Origin: Zeimonas sp032027205
GTDB lineage: Bacteria; Pseudomonadota; Gammaproteobacteria; Burkholderiales; Burkholderiaceae_E
Length of the DNA stretch: 64,000 bases
Assembly (NCBI GenBank): GCA_032027205.1
Contig: JAVSMN010000001.1
Location: 2,545,418-2,609,417, forward strand
Direction: 5' to 3'
Position numbers and translations under genes: made by a program
Notes under the pieces: model-generated
Seen by the model: only the letters and a program-made list of their open reading frames with translations
Databases searched by the model: none
Told to the model about the DNA's origin: nothing
Shown here: piece by piece, positions 8,138 through 17,790 of the stretch
Layout of the letters: each line of letters begins with the position of its first letter
How positions within the stretch are numbered: the first letter of the stretch is position 1

Positions 8138-10216
8138 ATGTCTACCCCCGAAGTCCTTTGGCGCCCCGGCGCCGAGCGAGTCGAACGCGCGGGCATCACC
8201 CGCTTCAATCGCTGGCTGCACGAGACGCGCGGACTTTCGTTTCCCGACTACGAGTCGTTGTGGCGCTGGTCGGTCGACGATCTGGAAGGTTTCTGGGGCG
8301 CATTTCACGAATGGAGCGGCGTGATCGCGAAGTCGCCGGCCACGCGCGTCCTCGCTCGCCGCGAAATGCCCGGAGCGCGCTGGTTCGAAGGCGAAACGCT
8401 GAACTATGCCGAGCACCTGCTCGCGCCCGCGCTGCGCCCCGAGATCGCGGCGCGACCAGCGCTCGTTTTCGTCTCCGAGCTGTGCGAACGCCGCGAGATC
8501 GGCTGGCAGCAGTTGCGCGCCGACGTCGGCGCGCTCACCGCCACCCTCGCACGCCTCGGCGTGAAGCCGGGCGATCGCTGCGCGGCGTACATGCCCAACA
8601 TTCCGCAGACCGTCGTGGCGATGCTGGCGACGACGAGCCTCGGCGCGATCTGGTCGAGCTCGTCGCCGGACATGGGCACCGTCAGCGTGCTCGATCGCTT
8701 CCGGCAGATCGAGCCAACGGTACTGTTCGCCGTAGACGGCTATCGCTACGGCGGCAAGGACTTCGATCGGCGAGAAGTCGTGCGCGAGCTCGTGCGCCAG
8801 CTGCCGTCGGTGCGCACCGTCGTTTTCGTGCCGTACCTCGACGAGCGGGCAACGCTGGGCGACGGCGGCGCGGCTGTCGTGCTGTCGTGGAGCGACGCCA
8901 TCGCCGAACCGGCCGAATGCAGCTTCGCGGCGCTGCCCTTCGACCATCCGCTGTGGATCGTCTATTCGTCGGGCACCACCGGCATGCCCAAACCGATTGT
9001 GCACGGACACGGCGGCACCGTGCTCGAGAACCTGAAGACGAACGCGCTGCATCTGGACGTCGACGAGAGCGACCGCTTCTTCTGGTTCTCGTCGACCAAC
9101 TGGATCATGTGGAACCTGTGGGTGTCGACGCTGATGACCGGCGCCACGCTGCTGCAGTTCGACGGCAATCCCGGATATCCCGATCTCGGCACGCTGTGGC
9201 GGGTAGCGGAACGCGAGCGGCTTACGTTCTTCGGTACCAGCCCGGCCTTCGTTTCGTTGTGCATGAAGTCCGGCCTGAATCCGCGCGAGCAGTTCGACCT
9301 CTCCTCGTTGCGCACCTTGGGTTCCACCGGCTCTCCGCTCACCGTGGAGGCGTGCCGCTGGATCTACTCGCACGTGCACCCGGACATCCTGCTGGCGTCG
9401 ATCTCCGGTGGCACCGATCCGGGTGCCGCGTTCCTCACCGCATGCCCCGTGCTTCCGGTGTACGCCGGCGAGATGCAGTGCCGCGTACTGGGCGGGAAGA
9501 TCGAGTCGTGGAGCGACGACGGCAAGCCGCTGATCGGCGAGGTGGGTGAGCTCGTCTGCACCGAGCCAATGCCGTCGATGCCGCTGTTCTTCTGGGGCGA
9601 CGACGACGGCAGGCGCTACTTCGAGAGCTACTTCGACACCTACCCCGGGCCGCCGAACGTCTGGCGCCACGGCGACTGGCTGATGCTGCACGAGCGCCCC
9701 GAGAGCGTGACGGCGACGATCTTCGGGCGCTCCGACTCGACGATCAACCGCTACGGCATCCGGATGGGGACGAGCGAGCTGTATCGCGTCGTCGAGGAGT
9801 TCGACGAGGTCGCCGATTCGCTCGTCATCGATCTCGAATACCTCGGCCGCGAGTCGTTTCTCGCGCTGTTCGTCGTGCAGCGCGAGCTTGGCGCGCAGAT
9901 CGCCGGCATCGGTGCGAAGGGGCCGGCAGCCGAACCCGAGGCGGCGGTGCGCGGCGAAACCGGCGTCGACGCGGCGTTGCGCAAGCGACTGCTCGACGCG
10001 ATCCGCACCAAGCTCTCGGCGCGGCACGTGCCGAACGAGGTCTACGCGATCGCCGAGGTGCCGCGCACGATGTCGGGCAAGAAGCTCGAGGTGCCGGTGA
10101 AGAAGATCCTGCTCGGCCAGCCGGTGGAGAAGTCGGTCAATCGCGATTCGATGGCCAACCCGGCCTCGATCGACTGGTTCGTGCGCTTCGCCGCGGCGCG
10201 CTCGGCGCGCGCCTGA
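8138..10216 (+). CDS. Acetoacetyl-CoA synthetase
   Basis: A 692-residue ATP-dependent acyl-CoA synthetase of the acetoacetate-CoA ligase family; it converts acetoacetate, ATP and CoA to acetoacetyl-CoA, AMP and PPi. The AMP-binding P-loop is VYSSGTTGMPKPIVHGHGG (about residue 275), and the C-terminal adenylation lysine lies in VPRTMSGKKLEVPVKK. The N-terminal WRPGAERVERAGITRFNRW is typical of the family and supports the start at 8138. A TATAGT at 8101-8106 could be its -10 box. In this lineage it probably serves use of ketone bodies or polyhydroxybutyrate breakdown. Confidence 0.92.
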   Translation: MSTPEVLWRPGAERVERAGITRFNRWLHETRGLSFPDYESLWRWSVDDLEGFWGAFHEWSGVIAKSPATRVLARREMPGARWFEGETLNYAEHLLAPALRPEIAARPALVFVSELCERREIGWQQLRADVGALTATLARLGVKPGDRCAAYMPNIPQTVVAMLATTSLGAIWSSSSPDMGTVSVLDRFRQIEPTVLFAVDGYRYGGKDFDRREVVRELVRQLPSVRTVVFVPYLDERATLGDGGAAVVLSWSDAIAEPAECSFAALPFDHPLWIVYSSGTTGMPKPIVHGHGGTVLENLKTNALHLDVDESDRFFWFSSTNWIMWNLWVSTLMTGATLLQFDGNPGYPDLGTLWRVAERERLTFFGTSPAFVSLCMKSGLNPREQFDLSSLRTLGSTGSPLTVEACRWIYSHVHPDILLASISGGTDPGAAFLTACPVLPVYAGEMQCRVLGGKIESWSDDGKPLIGEVGELVCTEPMPSMPLFFWGDDDGRRYFESYFDTYPGPPNVWRHGDWLMLHERPESVTATIFGRSDSTINRYGIRMGTSELYRVVEEFDEVADSLVIDLEYLGRESFLALFVVQRELGAQIAGIGAKGPAAEPEAAVRGETGVDAALRKRLLDAIRTKLSARHVPNEVYAIAEVPRTMSGKKLEVPVKKILLGQPVEKSVNRDSMANPASIDWFVRFAAARSARA

Positions 10217-10230
10217 ACAGGTCCCCGCTC

Positions 10231-11196
10231 GTGACGACGCGCAACGGCGCCCGCATCGAGATCATCGCGCCGTCGGGCGCGCACCTGTCGCTCGAGCGCT
10301 TCGACCTTGCGCTCGAACGGCTGCGCGCGCGCGGCCACGACGTGAGCTGCAGTGCGCCGCGCGAAGGCTGGCAGCGCTTCGGCGCCACCGACGAGGCGCG
10401 CCTCGCGCAGATCCATCGCGCGGCGCGCGCGCGCGAGATCGATGCGGTGATGATCACGCGCGGCGGGTACGGCTTGTCGCGCCTGCTCGATCGCATCGAC
10501 TGGCCGCTCGTCGCGGCGTCGGCCGCGCGCGGCGTGCGCTGGATCGGCTACAGCGACTTCACCGCGTTTCAGCTCGCGCTGCTCGCACGCACCGGTGCAC
10601 CGAGCTTCGCGGGCCCGGGCGTGGCGGGCGACTTCGGCGTCGACGAGCCCGATCCGTACATGCTCGAGCACTTCGACGCGCTGATCGACGGCCGGCTGCT
10701 ACCGGTGCGATGGGACGAGCGGTGGCCGGTGCGGGCTGCGGGCAACGAGCCTGTTGCCACCAGCGGGTCTCGCAGGACGCCGCTGCAAACGATCGAAGGC
10801 CCGCTGTGGGGCGGCAACCTGTCGCTCGTCGCCGCTGCGGTCGGCACGCCGTACCTGCCCGCCGTCGAAGGCGGCATCCTCTTCCTCGAGGATGTCGCCG
10901 AGCATCCGTATCGCGTCGAGCGGATGCTGCATCAGCTTCTGTATTCGGGCGTATTGGCTGCGCAGCGCGCCCTCGTGCTCGGCGAGTTCACCGAGTGGAA
11001 GCCGTCGCCCCACGATAACGGTTACGACCTGCGTGCCGTCGTCGACCATTTCCGCGCACGCATTCCGGTGCCGGTGGTCACCGGCCTGCCATTCGGACAC
11101 GTGCCGAGAAAGGCCGTGCTGGGAATTGGAGCGCGTTACCGCCTCGAACGCGACGACCCAGGGTGGCGCCTGATGCCGACCGCCAGCGAAGATTGA
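10231..11196 (+). CDS. LD-carboxypeptidase (muramoyltetrapeptide carboxypeptidase, S66)
   Basis: A 321-residue cytoplasmic serine peptidase of family S66 that removes D-Ala from the murein tetrapeptide during cell wall recycling. The nucleophile is Ser108 in GYSDFTAFQ; the catalytic Glu and His lie in the C-terminal half, the latter in GLPFGH. GTG is the start, 15 bases after the synthetase stop. The product would act in the same recycling route as AnmK encoded at 25.9 kb. Confidence 0.88.
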   Translation: MTTRNGARIEIIAPSGAHLSLERFDLALERLRARGHDVSCSAPREGWQRFGATDEARLAQIHRAARAREIDAVMITRGGYGLSRLLDRIDWPLVAASAARGVRWIGYSDFTAFQLALLARTGAPSFAGPGVAGDFGVDEPDPYMLEHFDALIDGRLLPVRWDERWPVRAAGNEPVATSGSRRTPLQTIEGPLWGGNLSLVAAAVGTPYLPAVEGGILFLEDVAEHPYRVERMLHQLLYSGVLAAQRALVLGEFTEWKPSPHDNGYDLRAVVDHFRARIPVPVVTGLPFGHVPRKAVLGIGARYRLERDDPGWRLMPTASED

Positions 11197-11257
11197 GGCC
11201 GACGCAACCAACCGGCGGTCAGGGGAACCGGGCTGTTCCCCTTCTCCCTTCCCTTCC

Positions 11258-12520
11258 TCAGAGCGGCATCGACTGCTCCGCCAGCCGCACGAACAGCGCC
11301 GCCCCGATCGGCAGCACCGCGTCGTTGAAGTCGTAGCGCGAGCTGTGCAGCAGGCAGCCTTCGGCGGCGCCGCCCTGGCCGAGTCGGAAATACGCGCCGG
11401 GTCGAACGCGCAGCATGAAGGAGAAGTCTTCGGCGCCCATGCTCGGGTCGAGGTCGCGCACGACGTTCGCGGCGCCGACGAGTTCGTCGGCCACCGCTGA
11501 GCCGAACAACGCCTCGCGTACGCTGTTGATCGTGGCCGGATACACGCGTTCGTAGACGAGCGAAGCCTTCGCGCCGAAGCCCGCTGCGACCGACTCGACG
11601 AGCGCGCGCAGCCGCTGCTCGACCATCGACTGCGTGGCCTCGCGGAAGGTGCGCACGGTGCCGACGAGCTTCGCCTCTTGCGGGATGACGCTCATGGCGC
11701 CCGGATGCCCGGCCTGGATCGAGCACAGGCTGACCACGGCCGAATCGATCGGGCTGACGTTGCGCGAGACGATCGACTGCGCGGCGGTGATGATGTGCGC
11801 GGCGACGAGCACGGGATCTACCGTGAGGTACGGATGTGCGCCATGCCCGCCGCGGCCCTCGATGGTAATCGTGATGCGGTCGGCGGCGGCCATGATCGGA
11901 CCGGGCCGCACTCCGATCGTGCCGGGCGGCAGCGCTGGCCAGTTGTGCATCGCGTACACGGCGTCGCAGGGAAAGCGCTCGAACAGGCCGTCGTCGATCA
12001 TTGCCTTTGCGCCGCCGAAGCCTTCCTCGCCGGGCTGGAAGATCACGTGGACCGTGCCGTCGAAGTCGCGGCTGGCCGCGAGGTAGCGCGCGGCGCCCAG
12101 CAACATCGTCACGTGCCCGTCGTGCCCGCAGCCGTGCATCACGCCGGCCTTGCGCGATCGGTGCGCGTGCTCGCCGTCTTCCTGCATCGGCAGTGCGTCC
12201 ATGTCGGCGCGAAGGCCGATCGTGCGGCTACTGCGCGTCTGCCGTCCGCGAATGACACCGACCACGCCCGTGCGGCCGATGCTGCGATGGACTTCGTCGA
12301 CGCCCGCACGCTGCAGTTGCCGGCAGACGAGCTCCGAGGTGAAGTGCTCCTCGAAGCCGAGTTCGGGGTTCGCATGCAGCGCCTGGCGGATGGATGCGAG
12401 TTCGCGCTGCCAGCCGGTGATCGTCTCGAGCACGCGCTGCGAACCCGGAGCGCTCGCCGATCCTGCGCAGGCTTGACCTGGCGCTTCGCTGCGGGCTTCG
12501 AGTGCGGTGGAGGTGCGCAT
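11258..12520 (-). CDS. M20 family amidohydrolase (hippurate hydrolase-like), copy A
   Basis: A zinc-dependent M20D peptidase/amidohydrolase. Metal-binding motifs are GLRADMDALPM, HGCGHDGHVTML and FQPGEEGFGGA, and the dimerisation domain carries GRGGHGAHP. Such enzymes hydrolyse N-acyl amino acids such as hippurate or indole-acetyl conjugates. The ATG at 12520 is preferred because GAGGAA lies upstream; an in-frame start at 12571 has no ribosome site. It lies about 150 bases downstream of a paralogue in the same direction, from which it differs clearly, so the duplication is old. Confidence 0.88.
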   Translation of the reverse strand: MRTSTALEARSEAPGQACAGSASAPGSQRVLETITGWQRELASIRQALHANPELGFEEHFTSELVCRQLQRAGVDEVHRSIGRTGVVGVIRGRQTRSSRTIGLRADMDALPMQEDGEHAHRSRKAGVMHGCGHDGHVTMLLGAARYLAASRDFDGTVHVIFQPGEEGFGGAKAMIDDGLFERFPCDAVYAMHNWPALPPGTIGVRPGPIMAAADRITITIEGRGGHGAHPYLTVDPVLVAAHIITAAQSIVSRNVSPIDSAVVSLCSIQAGHPGAMSVIPQEAKLVGTVRTFREATQSMVEQRLRALVESVAAGFGAKASLVYERVYPATINSVREALFGSAVADELVGAANVVRDLDPSMGAEDFSFMLRVRPGAYFRLGQGGAAEGCLLHSSRYDFNDAVLPIGAALFVRLAEQSMPL

Positions 12521-12668
12521 CGACGAGTCGGATTCCTCGATGCAGTGTACGACGGAAGCCGATGCCGGCACGCGCGATGCAGCGGTCCACGGCAGCCGCA
12601 GCCGTCGTGCGGCGGCGTCCGGCGTCGAATCAGTTGCTCGTGCGCTACGAAGTGCTACGCAAAAGCGG

Positions 12669-13865
12669 CTACGAAGAAGCGGCGAACCAACGTTCGACCA
12701 GGCGCACCCAGTACGCAGCGCCCAGCGGGATCAACTCGTCGTTGAAGTCGTAGTTCGGGTTGTGCAGCGTGCACGGGCCCTCGCCGTGGCCGGCCGCGCG
12801 ATGCGCGCCGTCGCCGTTGCCGAGCACCAGGTAGCAGCCCGGTTTCTCCTGCAGGAAGTAGGCGAAGTCTTCGGCGCCCATCGTCGGCTCGAACTCGCGC
12901 ACGCGGTCGGTGCCGACGAGATCGCGGGCCACCTCGCGGCAGAACGCGGTTTCCTTCTCGTGGTTGATGGTCGGCGGATAGTTGCGCGCGAACTCCACCT
13001 GCGCCTCGCAGTCGAAGGCGCGCGCGGTGTGCGATGCGATCTCGCGCATGCGGCGCTCGATGAGGTCGATCGCCTGCGTCGTGAAGGTGCGCACGGTTCC
13101 CTGCATCGTTGCGGTGTCGGGGACGACGTTGGTCGTCTCGCCGGCCTGGATCATCGTCACCGACAGCACCGCCGCCTCCACCGGGCGCTTGTTGCGCGTG
13201 ATGATCGTCTGCAGCCCCTGGACGATCTGGCAGGCCACCGGCACCGGATCGGCGCCGTCGTGCGGCATCGCCGCGTGCGAGCCGCGTCCGCGCACGGTGA
13301 TGCGAAACTCGTTCGACGAACCCATCACCGGACCGGCGCGCAGCGCGAAGTCGCCGGCGGCCATCCCCGGCCAGTTGTGCAGCCCGAACACCGCATCCAT
13401 CGGGAAGCGCTCGAACAGTCCGTCGCGAATCATCGCGCGGGCGCCGCCGCCGCCTTCCTCGGCGGGCTGGAAGATCAGGTAGACGGTGCCGTCGAAGTCC
13501 CGGTGCTTCGCCAGGTGGCGCGCCGCGGCGAGCAGCATCGCCATGTGCCCGTCGTGCCCGCAGGCGTGCATGCGGCCCGGATTCGTCGATGCATGCGCGA
13601 AGGCATTGCGCTCGGTGATCGGCAGCGCATCCATGTCGGCGCGCAGGCCGATCGCGCGCCCGGAGGGGGCGCGGCCCTGCACCATGCCAACCACTCCGGT
13701 TCGGCCGAACCCGCGATGCACCGGGATGCCCCATTGCGACAGTTGTGAAGCGATCAGCTCGCCGGTGCGTGTTTCCTGGAAGCCCAGTTCGGGATGCGCG
13801 TGCAGATCGCGGCGCACTGCGCGGATCTCGGCGTGGAATTCGGCGATCCGGTCGACGAGTTGCAT
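12669..13865 (-). CDS. M20 family amidohydrolase (hippurate hydrolase-like), copy B
   Basis: A 398-residue M20D amidohydrolase with the full ligand set: GLRADMDALPI, HACGHDGHMAML, FQPAEEGGGGA and the C-terminal LHNPNYDFND. Length is normal for hippuricase/N-acyl-amino-acid hydrolases. It is the upstream member of a tandem pair and is divergent from the lipoprotein peptidase at 13915. Substrate is not determined by the sequence. Confidence 0.92.
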   Translation of the reverse strand: MQLVDRIAEFHAEIRAVRRDLHAHPELGFQETRTGELIASQLSQWGIPVHRGFGRTGVVGMVQGRAPSGRAIGLRADMDALPITERNAFAHASTNPGRMHACGHDGHMAMLLAAARHLAKHRDFDGTVYLIFQPAEEGGGGARAMIRDGLFERFPMDAVFGLHNWPGMAAGDFALRAGPVMGSSNEFRITVRGRGSHAAMPHDGADPVPVACQIVQGLQTIITRNKRPVEAAVLSVTMIQAGETTNVVPDTATMQGTVRTFTTQAIDLIERRMREIASHTARAFDCEAQVEFARNYPPTINHEKETAFCREVARDLVGTDRVREFEPTMGAEDFAYFLQEKPGCYLVLGNGDGAHRAAGHGEGPCTLHNPNYDFNDELIPLGAAYWVRLVERWFAASS

Positions 13866-13914
13866 CGAAGCCTCGCGGGAGATGAAGTGGGACGCCCTAC
13901 GTTAGCATCGGCGG

Positions 13915-15054
13915 ATGACGCCTGCGCTCGACGCGGATAACGCAGTGGAACAGCCCCCGCGACGCACCGGCTGCGGCCGCGGGCGGCGGGCGCTGCGCAC
14001 GGTTGCGACGGCGCTCGCGCTGTCGCTGCTGGGCGGGTGCGCCGCCTGGAACGACGGGCCAGGCTACTACCTGCAGTCGATCGCCGGTCATCTGTCGGTG
14101 ATGAGGAAGGCACAGCCGATCGCCTCGGTGGTCGATGACCCGCAGACGTCGTCGGCGCTGCGCAAGCGGCTCGAGGACGTGCTTGCGATCCGTGCTTTCG
14201 CCAGCGACGATCTCGGCCTGCCGCGCAACGGCAGCTACACCGAATATGCCGACCTCGGGCGCCCGTTCGTCGTCTGGAGCGTGTTCGCCACGCCCGAGCT
14301 GTCGATGCGACTCGAGCAGTGGTGTTTTCCCTTCGTGGGCTGCGTGGCCTACCGCGGCTACTACGATCGTGACGACGCCGAGCGCTTCGCGCAGCGCCTG
14401 CGCGACGAAGGGCTCGACGTCGTCGTGCGCGGGGTTCCGGCCTATTCGACGCTCGGCTGGTTCGACGATCCCGTGCTGAACACGTTCGTCGGCTATCCGG
14501 AAGCCGAGGTCGCGCGCCTGATCTTCCACGAGCTCTCGCACCAGGAGCTGTACGTGAAAGGCGACACGACCTTCAACGAGTCGTTCGCCACCACGGTGGA
14601 GCGCGAGGGCGTGCGCCGCTGGCTTGCCGCAGTGGAGAAGCGCACGCACGACACCCGGCTGCGCGACGAATGGGAAACGTTCGACGCCCGTCGACGTGAT
14701 TTCCTTGCGTTGCTGCAGCAGCATCGCGCGGCGCTCGAAGCGTTGTACGCGTCCCCGGTGACGGACGAAGCGAAGCGGGTCGGCAAGCAGGAGATCTTTG
14801 CGGCCCTCAAGCGCGACTACGAAGCGCTGAAGCGCTCATGGGGCGGCTTCGCCGGCTACGACCGCTTCTTCGCGCAGCCGCTGACCAACGCGCAGCTGGC
14901 TTCGGTTGCCACCTACAACGACCTCGTGCCGGCGTTCCGCGCGCTGCTGCGCCGCGAGAACGGCGACCTGCCGGCGTTCTACGAGGCAGCGCGGCGCATC
15001 GGCGAGTTGCCGAAAGGCGAGCGAAGCGCGGCGCTGGACGCGCTCGAACCTTGA
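13915..15054 (+). CDS. Putative zinc aminopeptidase lipoprotein
   Basis: A 379-residue protein with a lipoprotein signal: a basic stretch, a hydrophobic segment and LGGCAAW (lipobox, Cys about residue 42). The HELSHQ motif at about residues 205-210 gives the HExxH zinc site, followed by NESFATTVEREG with a further Glu ligand. This is the Aminopep family (PF10023) of putative aminopeptidases, membrane-anchored in the periplasm. It ends about 100 bases before fadD. The physiological substrate is unknown. Confidence 0.85.
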   Translation: MTPALDADNAVEQPPRRTGCGRGRRALRTVATALALSLLGGCAAWNDGPGYYLQSIAGHLSVMRKAQPIASVVDDPQTSSALRKRLEDVLAIRAFASDDLGLPRNGSYTEYADLGRPFVVWSVFATPELSMRLEQWCFPFVGCVAYRGYYDRDDAERFAQRLRDEGLDVVVRGVPAYSTLGWFDDPVLNTFVGYPEAEVARLIFHELSHQELYVKGDTTFNESFATTVEREGVRRWLAAVEKRTHDTRLRDEWETFDARRRDFLALLQQHRAALEALYASPVTDEAKRVGKQEIFAALKRDYEALKRSWGGFAGYDRFFAQPLTNAQLASVATYNDLVPAFRALLRRENGDLPAFYEAARRIGELPKGERSAALDALEP

Positions 15055-15153
15055 TCCGATTCGCGTCGCCGGGCAGTCTTTCGCCGGCATAATGGCTCGG
15101 GAAGGCACCGACGCGGCCGGTCGAGCCGCGGGTTGCCACCGGGAGAGAGCAAC

Positions 15154-16869
15154 ATGGATCGCTTCTGGCTGAAGAACTACCCCGCCAGCGTGCCGCACGA
15201 GATCGACCACAACCGGTATCGCTCGCTGGTCGATCTGCTCGAGGAGTCGTTCTCGCAATTCCGCAACCGCAAGGCCTACGTCGGCTTCGGCAAGGCCCTC
15301 ACGTACGGCGAGGTCGACGAGATGTCGCGCACGCTCGGCGCCTGGCTGCAGTCGCGCGGGCTGAAGAAGGGCGATCGCGTCGCGCTGATGATGCCGAACG
15401 TGCTCCAGTATCCGGTGGCCATCGCCGCCGTGCTGCGCGCGGGTCTCGTCGTCGTCAACGTGAACCCGCTGTATACGCCGCGCGAACTCGAGCACCAGCT
15501 GAAGGACTCCGGCGCGCGCGCCATCATCCTGCTCGAGAACTTTGCCGCCACGCTGCAGAAGGTGCTGCCGCGCACGGGGATCGAGCAGATCGTCGTTGCG
15601 TCGATGGGCGACCTGCTCGGCTTCGGCAAGGGCACGCTCGTGAACGCTGTCGTGCGGCACGTGAAGAAGATGGTGCCGGCCTTCGACCTGCCGAAGGCGG
15701 TGCGCTTCAATCGCGTGATGGCCGAAGGGGGGCGGCTGGAGCTCGCCAAGCCCGATCTCGGGCACGAGGATGTCGCCTTCCTGCAGTACACCGGCGGCAC
15801 CACCGGCGTGGCGAAGGGCGCCACGCTCGTGCACCGGAACATGATCGCCAATACCCTGCAGGCCGAGGCGTGGATCCAGCCGGCGCTGAACAACACGAAG
15901 CGCGGCCCGCTGCCCGAGCAGTTGGTCTGGGTCTGCGCGCTGCCGCTGTATCACATCTTCGCGCTCACCGCGTGCTACCTGATCGGCATGCGCGTGGGTG
16001 GACTGAACATCCTCATCGTCAACCCGCGCGACCAGCCGGCGCTGATCAAGGAAATCCGCCCGTACCGCTTCACGCTGTTCCCGGCAGTGAATACGCTGTT
16101 CAACGCGCTGGCCAACAACCCCGAGTTCACGAAACTCGACTTCTCCGGGCTGCGCGTCTCGCTGGGCGGCGGGATGGCCGTGCAGGAAGCGGTGGCGAAG
16201 AAGTGGCTGGCGGTCACCGGATGCCCGATCTGCGAGGCTTACGGACTCTCCGAGACGGCGCCTGCGGCGATCGGCAATCCCACCGACACCGATGCCTACA
16301 GCGGAACGATCGGACTGCCTTTCCCGTCCACCGATGTCGCCATTCTCGACGACGACGGCAAGCCCGTTCCGCTGGGCGAGCGCGGCGAGATCGCCATCCG
16401 CGGCCCGCAGGTGATGACCGGCTACTGGAAGCGTCCGGACGAGACGGCCAAGGTCATGACGCCCGACGGCTTCTTCAAGACCGGCGACATCGGCACGATG
16501 GACGAACGCGGCTACACGACGATCGTCGATCGCAAGAAGGACATGATCATCGTCTCGGGCTTCAACGTGTACCCGAACGAGATCGAGGGCGTCGTCGCCG
16601 CGCACCCGGGCGTGCTCGAGGTGGCGGCGGTGGGCGTACCCGACGCGAACTCGGGCGAGGCGGTGAAGCTTTTCGTGGTGAAGGCCGACGAAGGGCTCAC
16701 CGAGCAGGCGCTGCGCGACTACTGCGCGCAGAACCTCACCGGCTACAAGAAACCGAAGTACATCGAGTTCCGCAATGAACTGCCGAAGACCAACGTCGGC
16801 AAGATCCTGCGCAGGGAACTGCGCGACGAAACGCTGAAGCAGACGCAGAAGGAGGTGCAGGCGGCGTAG
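15154..16869 (+). CDS. fadD: Long-chain-fatty-acid--CoA ligase
   Basis: A 571-residue AMP-forming ligase that activates long-chain fatty acids to acyl-CoA at the inner membrane. Motifs: YTGGTTGVAKGATLVHRN (about residue 212), YGLSETAP, GEIAIRGPQVMTGYW, and the C-terminal lysine in LPKTNVGKILRREL. The start at 15154 follows GGGAGAGAG and the sequence MDRFWLKNYP is typical of FadD. CATAAT at 15088-15093 may be a -10 box. The gene ends 8 bases from the convergent toxin gene, and no terminator hairpin is visible between them. Confidence 0.93.
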   Translation: MDRFWLKNYPASVPHEIDHNRYRSLVDLLEESFSQFRNRKAYVGFGKALTYGEVDEMSRTLGAWLQSRGLKKGDRVALMMPNVLQYPVAIAAVLRAGLVVVNVNPLYTPRELEHQLKDSGARAIILLENFAATLQKVLPRTGIEQIVVASMGDLLGFGKGTLVNAVVRHVKKMVPAFDLPKAVRFNRVMAEGGRLELAKPDLGHEDVAFLQYTGGTTGVAKGATLVHRNMIANTLQAEAWIQPALNNTKRGPLPEQLVWVCALPLYHIFALTACYLIGMRVGGLNILIVNPRDQPALIKEIRPYRFTLFPAVNTLFNALANNPEFTKLDFSGLRVSLGGGMAVQEAVAKKWLAVTGCPICEAYGLSETAPAAIGNPTDTDAYSGTIGLPFPSTDVAILDDDGKPVPLGERGEIAIRGPQVMTGYWKRPDETAKVMTPDGFFKTGDIGTMDERGYTTIVDRKKDMIIVSGFNVYPNEIEGVVAAHPGVLEVAAVGVPDANSGEAVKLFVVKADEGLTEQALRDYCAQNLTGYKKPKYIEFRNELPKTNVGKILRRELRDETLKQTQKEVQAA

Positions 16870-16876
16870 GCGTCAG

Positions 16877-17311
16877 TCAGGCTCGCCGCGCATCAATTAG
16901 GTCGGTATGCGCGAAGTCGTCTCCGCGAAAGAAGAGGGGAATGCCGCGTTCCTTGCATAGCGCATAGGCGAAAAGGTCGCCGAAGTTCAGTTGGGCGCGA
17001 TTGCCCATTCCCTTGCCGAATGCGATGAATCCTTCTCGTATTCGCTGAACCGCCTGATGGTCGACCGCCACGACCTCGATTCCGAGAGCGGCGAGCAGGC
17101 GCTCGAGGTCGGTGATCGATTCGGCGCTCCGCCGTCGGAGGAGCACGATCGACAGTTCCGCCAGCGTGCCTGCGCTGACGCAGAGGTGACCGTATCGCCC
17201 GAGGGCGACGAGAAGCGCTTCGGCCTCTTCTTCGTCGTCGAGAATCGCATAGAGGGCCGAGGTGTCGAGCGCGGCCTCGTCGCACCCTTTCGAAGATCGC
17301 TGCCAGCTCAC
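16877..17311 (-). CDS. PIN-domain toxin (VapC/FitB type)
   Basis: A 144-residue PIN-domain ribonuclease. The acidic active-site residues are seen in LDTSAL, LAELS, FGDLFAYALC and RGDDF. The gene begins at GTG 17311, overlapping the antitoxin stop by GTGA, an arrangement that couples the two. Toxins of this class cleave tRNA or rRNA when not bound by antitoxin. The reading frame is intact, unlike other toxin loci in this window. Confidence 0.88.
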   Translation of the reverse strand: MSWQRSSKGCDEAALDTSALYAILDDEEEAEALLVALGRYGHLCVSAGTLAELSIVLLRRRSAESITDLERLLAALGIEVVAVDHQAVQRIREGFIAFGKGMGNRAQLNFGDLFAYALCKERGIPLFFRGDDFAHTDLIDARRA

Positions 17312-17568
17312 TTCGGAAGTCCGAACTCGTCGTACTCGACGAGTTCCTCGGGGCCGCGGTTGTCGCGGATCGGCAGGGAACGATAGTGGGCGAGGATCTC
17401 GCGAACTTCGTGCCGAGGGGTGCGCGCAGTACGCAAACGTGCGGCCAGCGCTTCCTCGAGAAGCACGATGGCTTCCTGGTTGATCGAACGCCGGTGGAGA
17501 TCTGCCTCCCGCGAGATCAACTCCTTGACCTCGGCGGGAACCTTTTTCAGGAAAAGGTCGGTTTCCAT
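17308..17568 (-). CDS. Ribbon-helix-helix antitoxin (FitA/VapB type)
   Basis: An 86-residue antitoxin. Residues 5-45 (LFLKKVPAEVKELI, then HRRSINQEAIVLLEEAL) match the ribbon-helix-helix DNA-binding domain of FitA-like antitoxins; the C-terminal part (VREILAHYRSL..) is the toxin-wrapping segment. It is the first gene of the toxin-antitoxin operon, with three phased GGTRYC repeats directly upstream that are the likely operator. Confidence 0.88.
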   Translation of the reverse strand: METDLFLKKVPAEVKELISREADLHRRSINQEAIVLLEEALAARLRTARTPRHEVREILAHYRSLPIRDNRGPEELVEYDEFGLPK

Positions 17569-17579
17569 ATTCGATGGCT

Positions 17580-17607
17580 GGTACCGTCTCGGTGCCGTTA
17601 TGGTATC
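17580..17607. promoter_or_regulatory. Three helically phased GGTRYC repeats, likely antitoxin operator
   Basis: GGTACC (17580), GGTGCC (17591) and GGTATC (17602) recur at exact 11-bp steps, that is on one face of the helix, starting 12 bases upstream of the antitoxin ATG. Ribbon-helix-helix antitoxins bind short repeats cooperatively, so these are probably the autoregulation sites. Confidence 0.55.
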
Positions 17608-17790
17608 TCTCCAACGGCACGTGCGGAAGCTGCGATTGCCTCCGCTCGCCTGCTCCCCGTCAGCGGCACCGGCCTGCTTCGGATCCCGCTACGAGAGGTT
17701 GCGCTTTCGCGCGCGGAGCGGAGATCACGCTTCCGAGCGCATCAACCCGTAGCGCGAGGGCTACCGGCGGGCCGCCCGCCGGGCCGGGGG

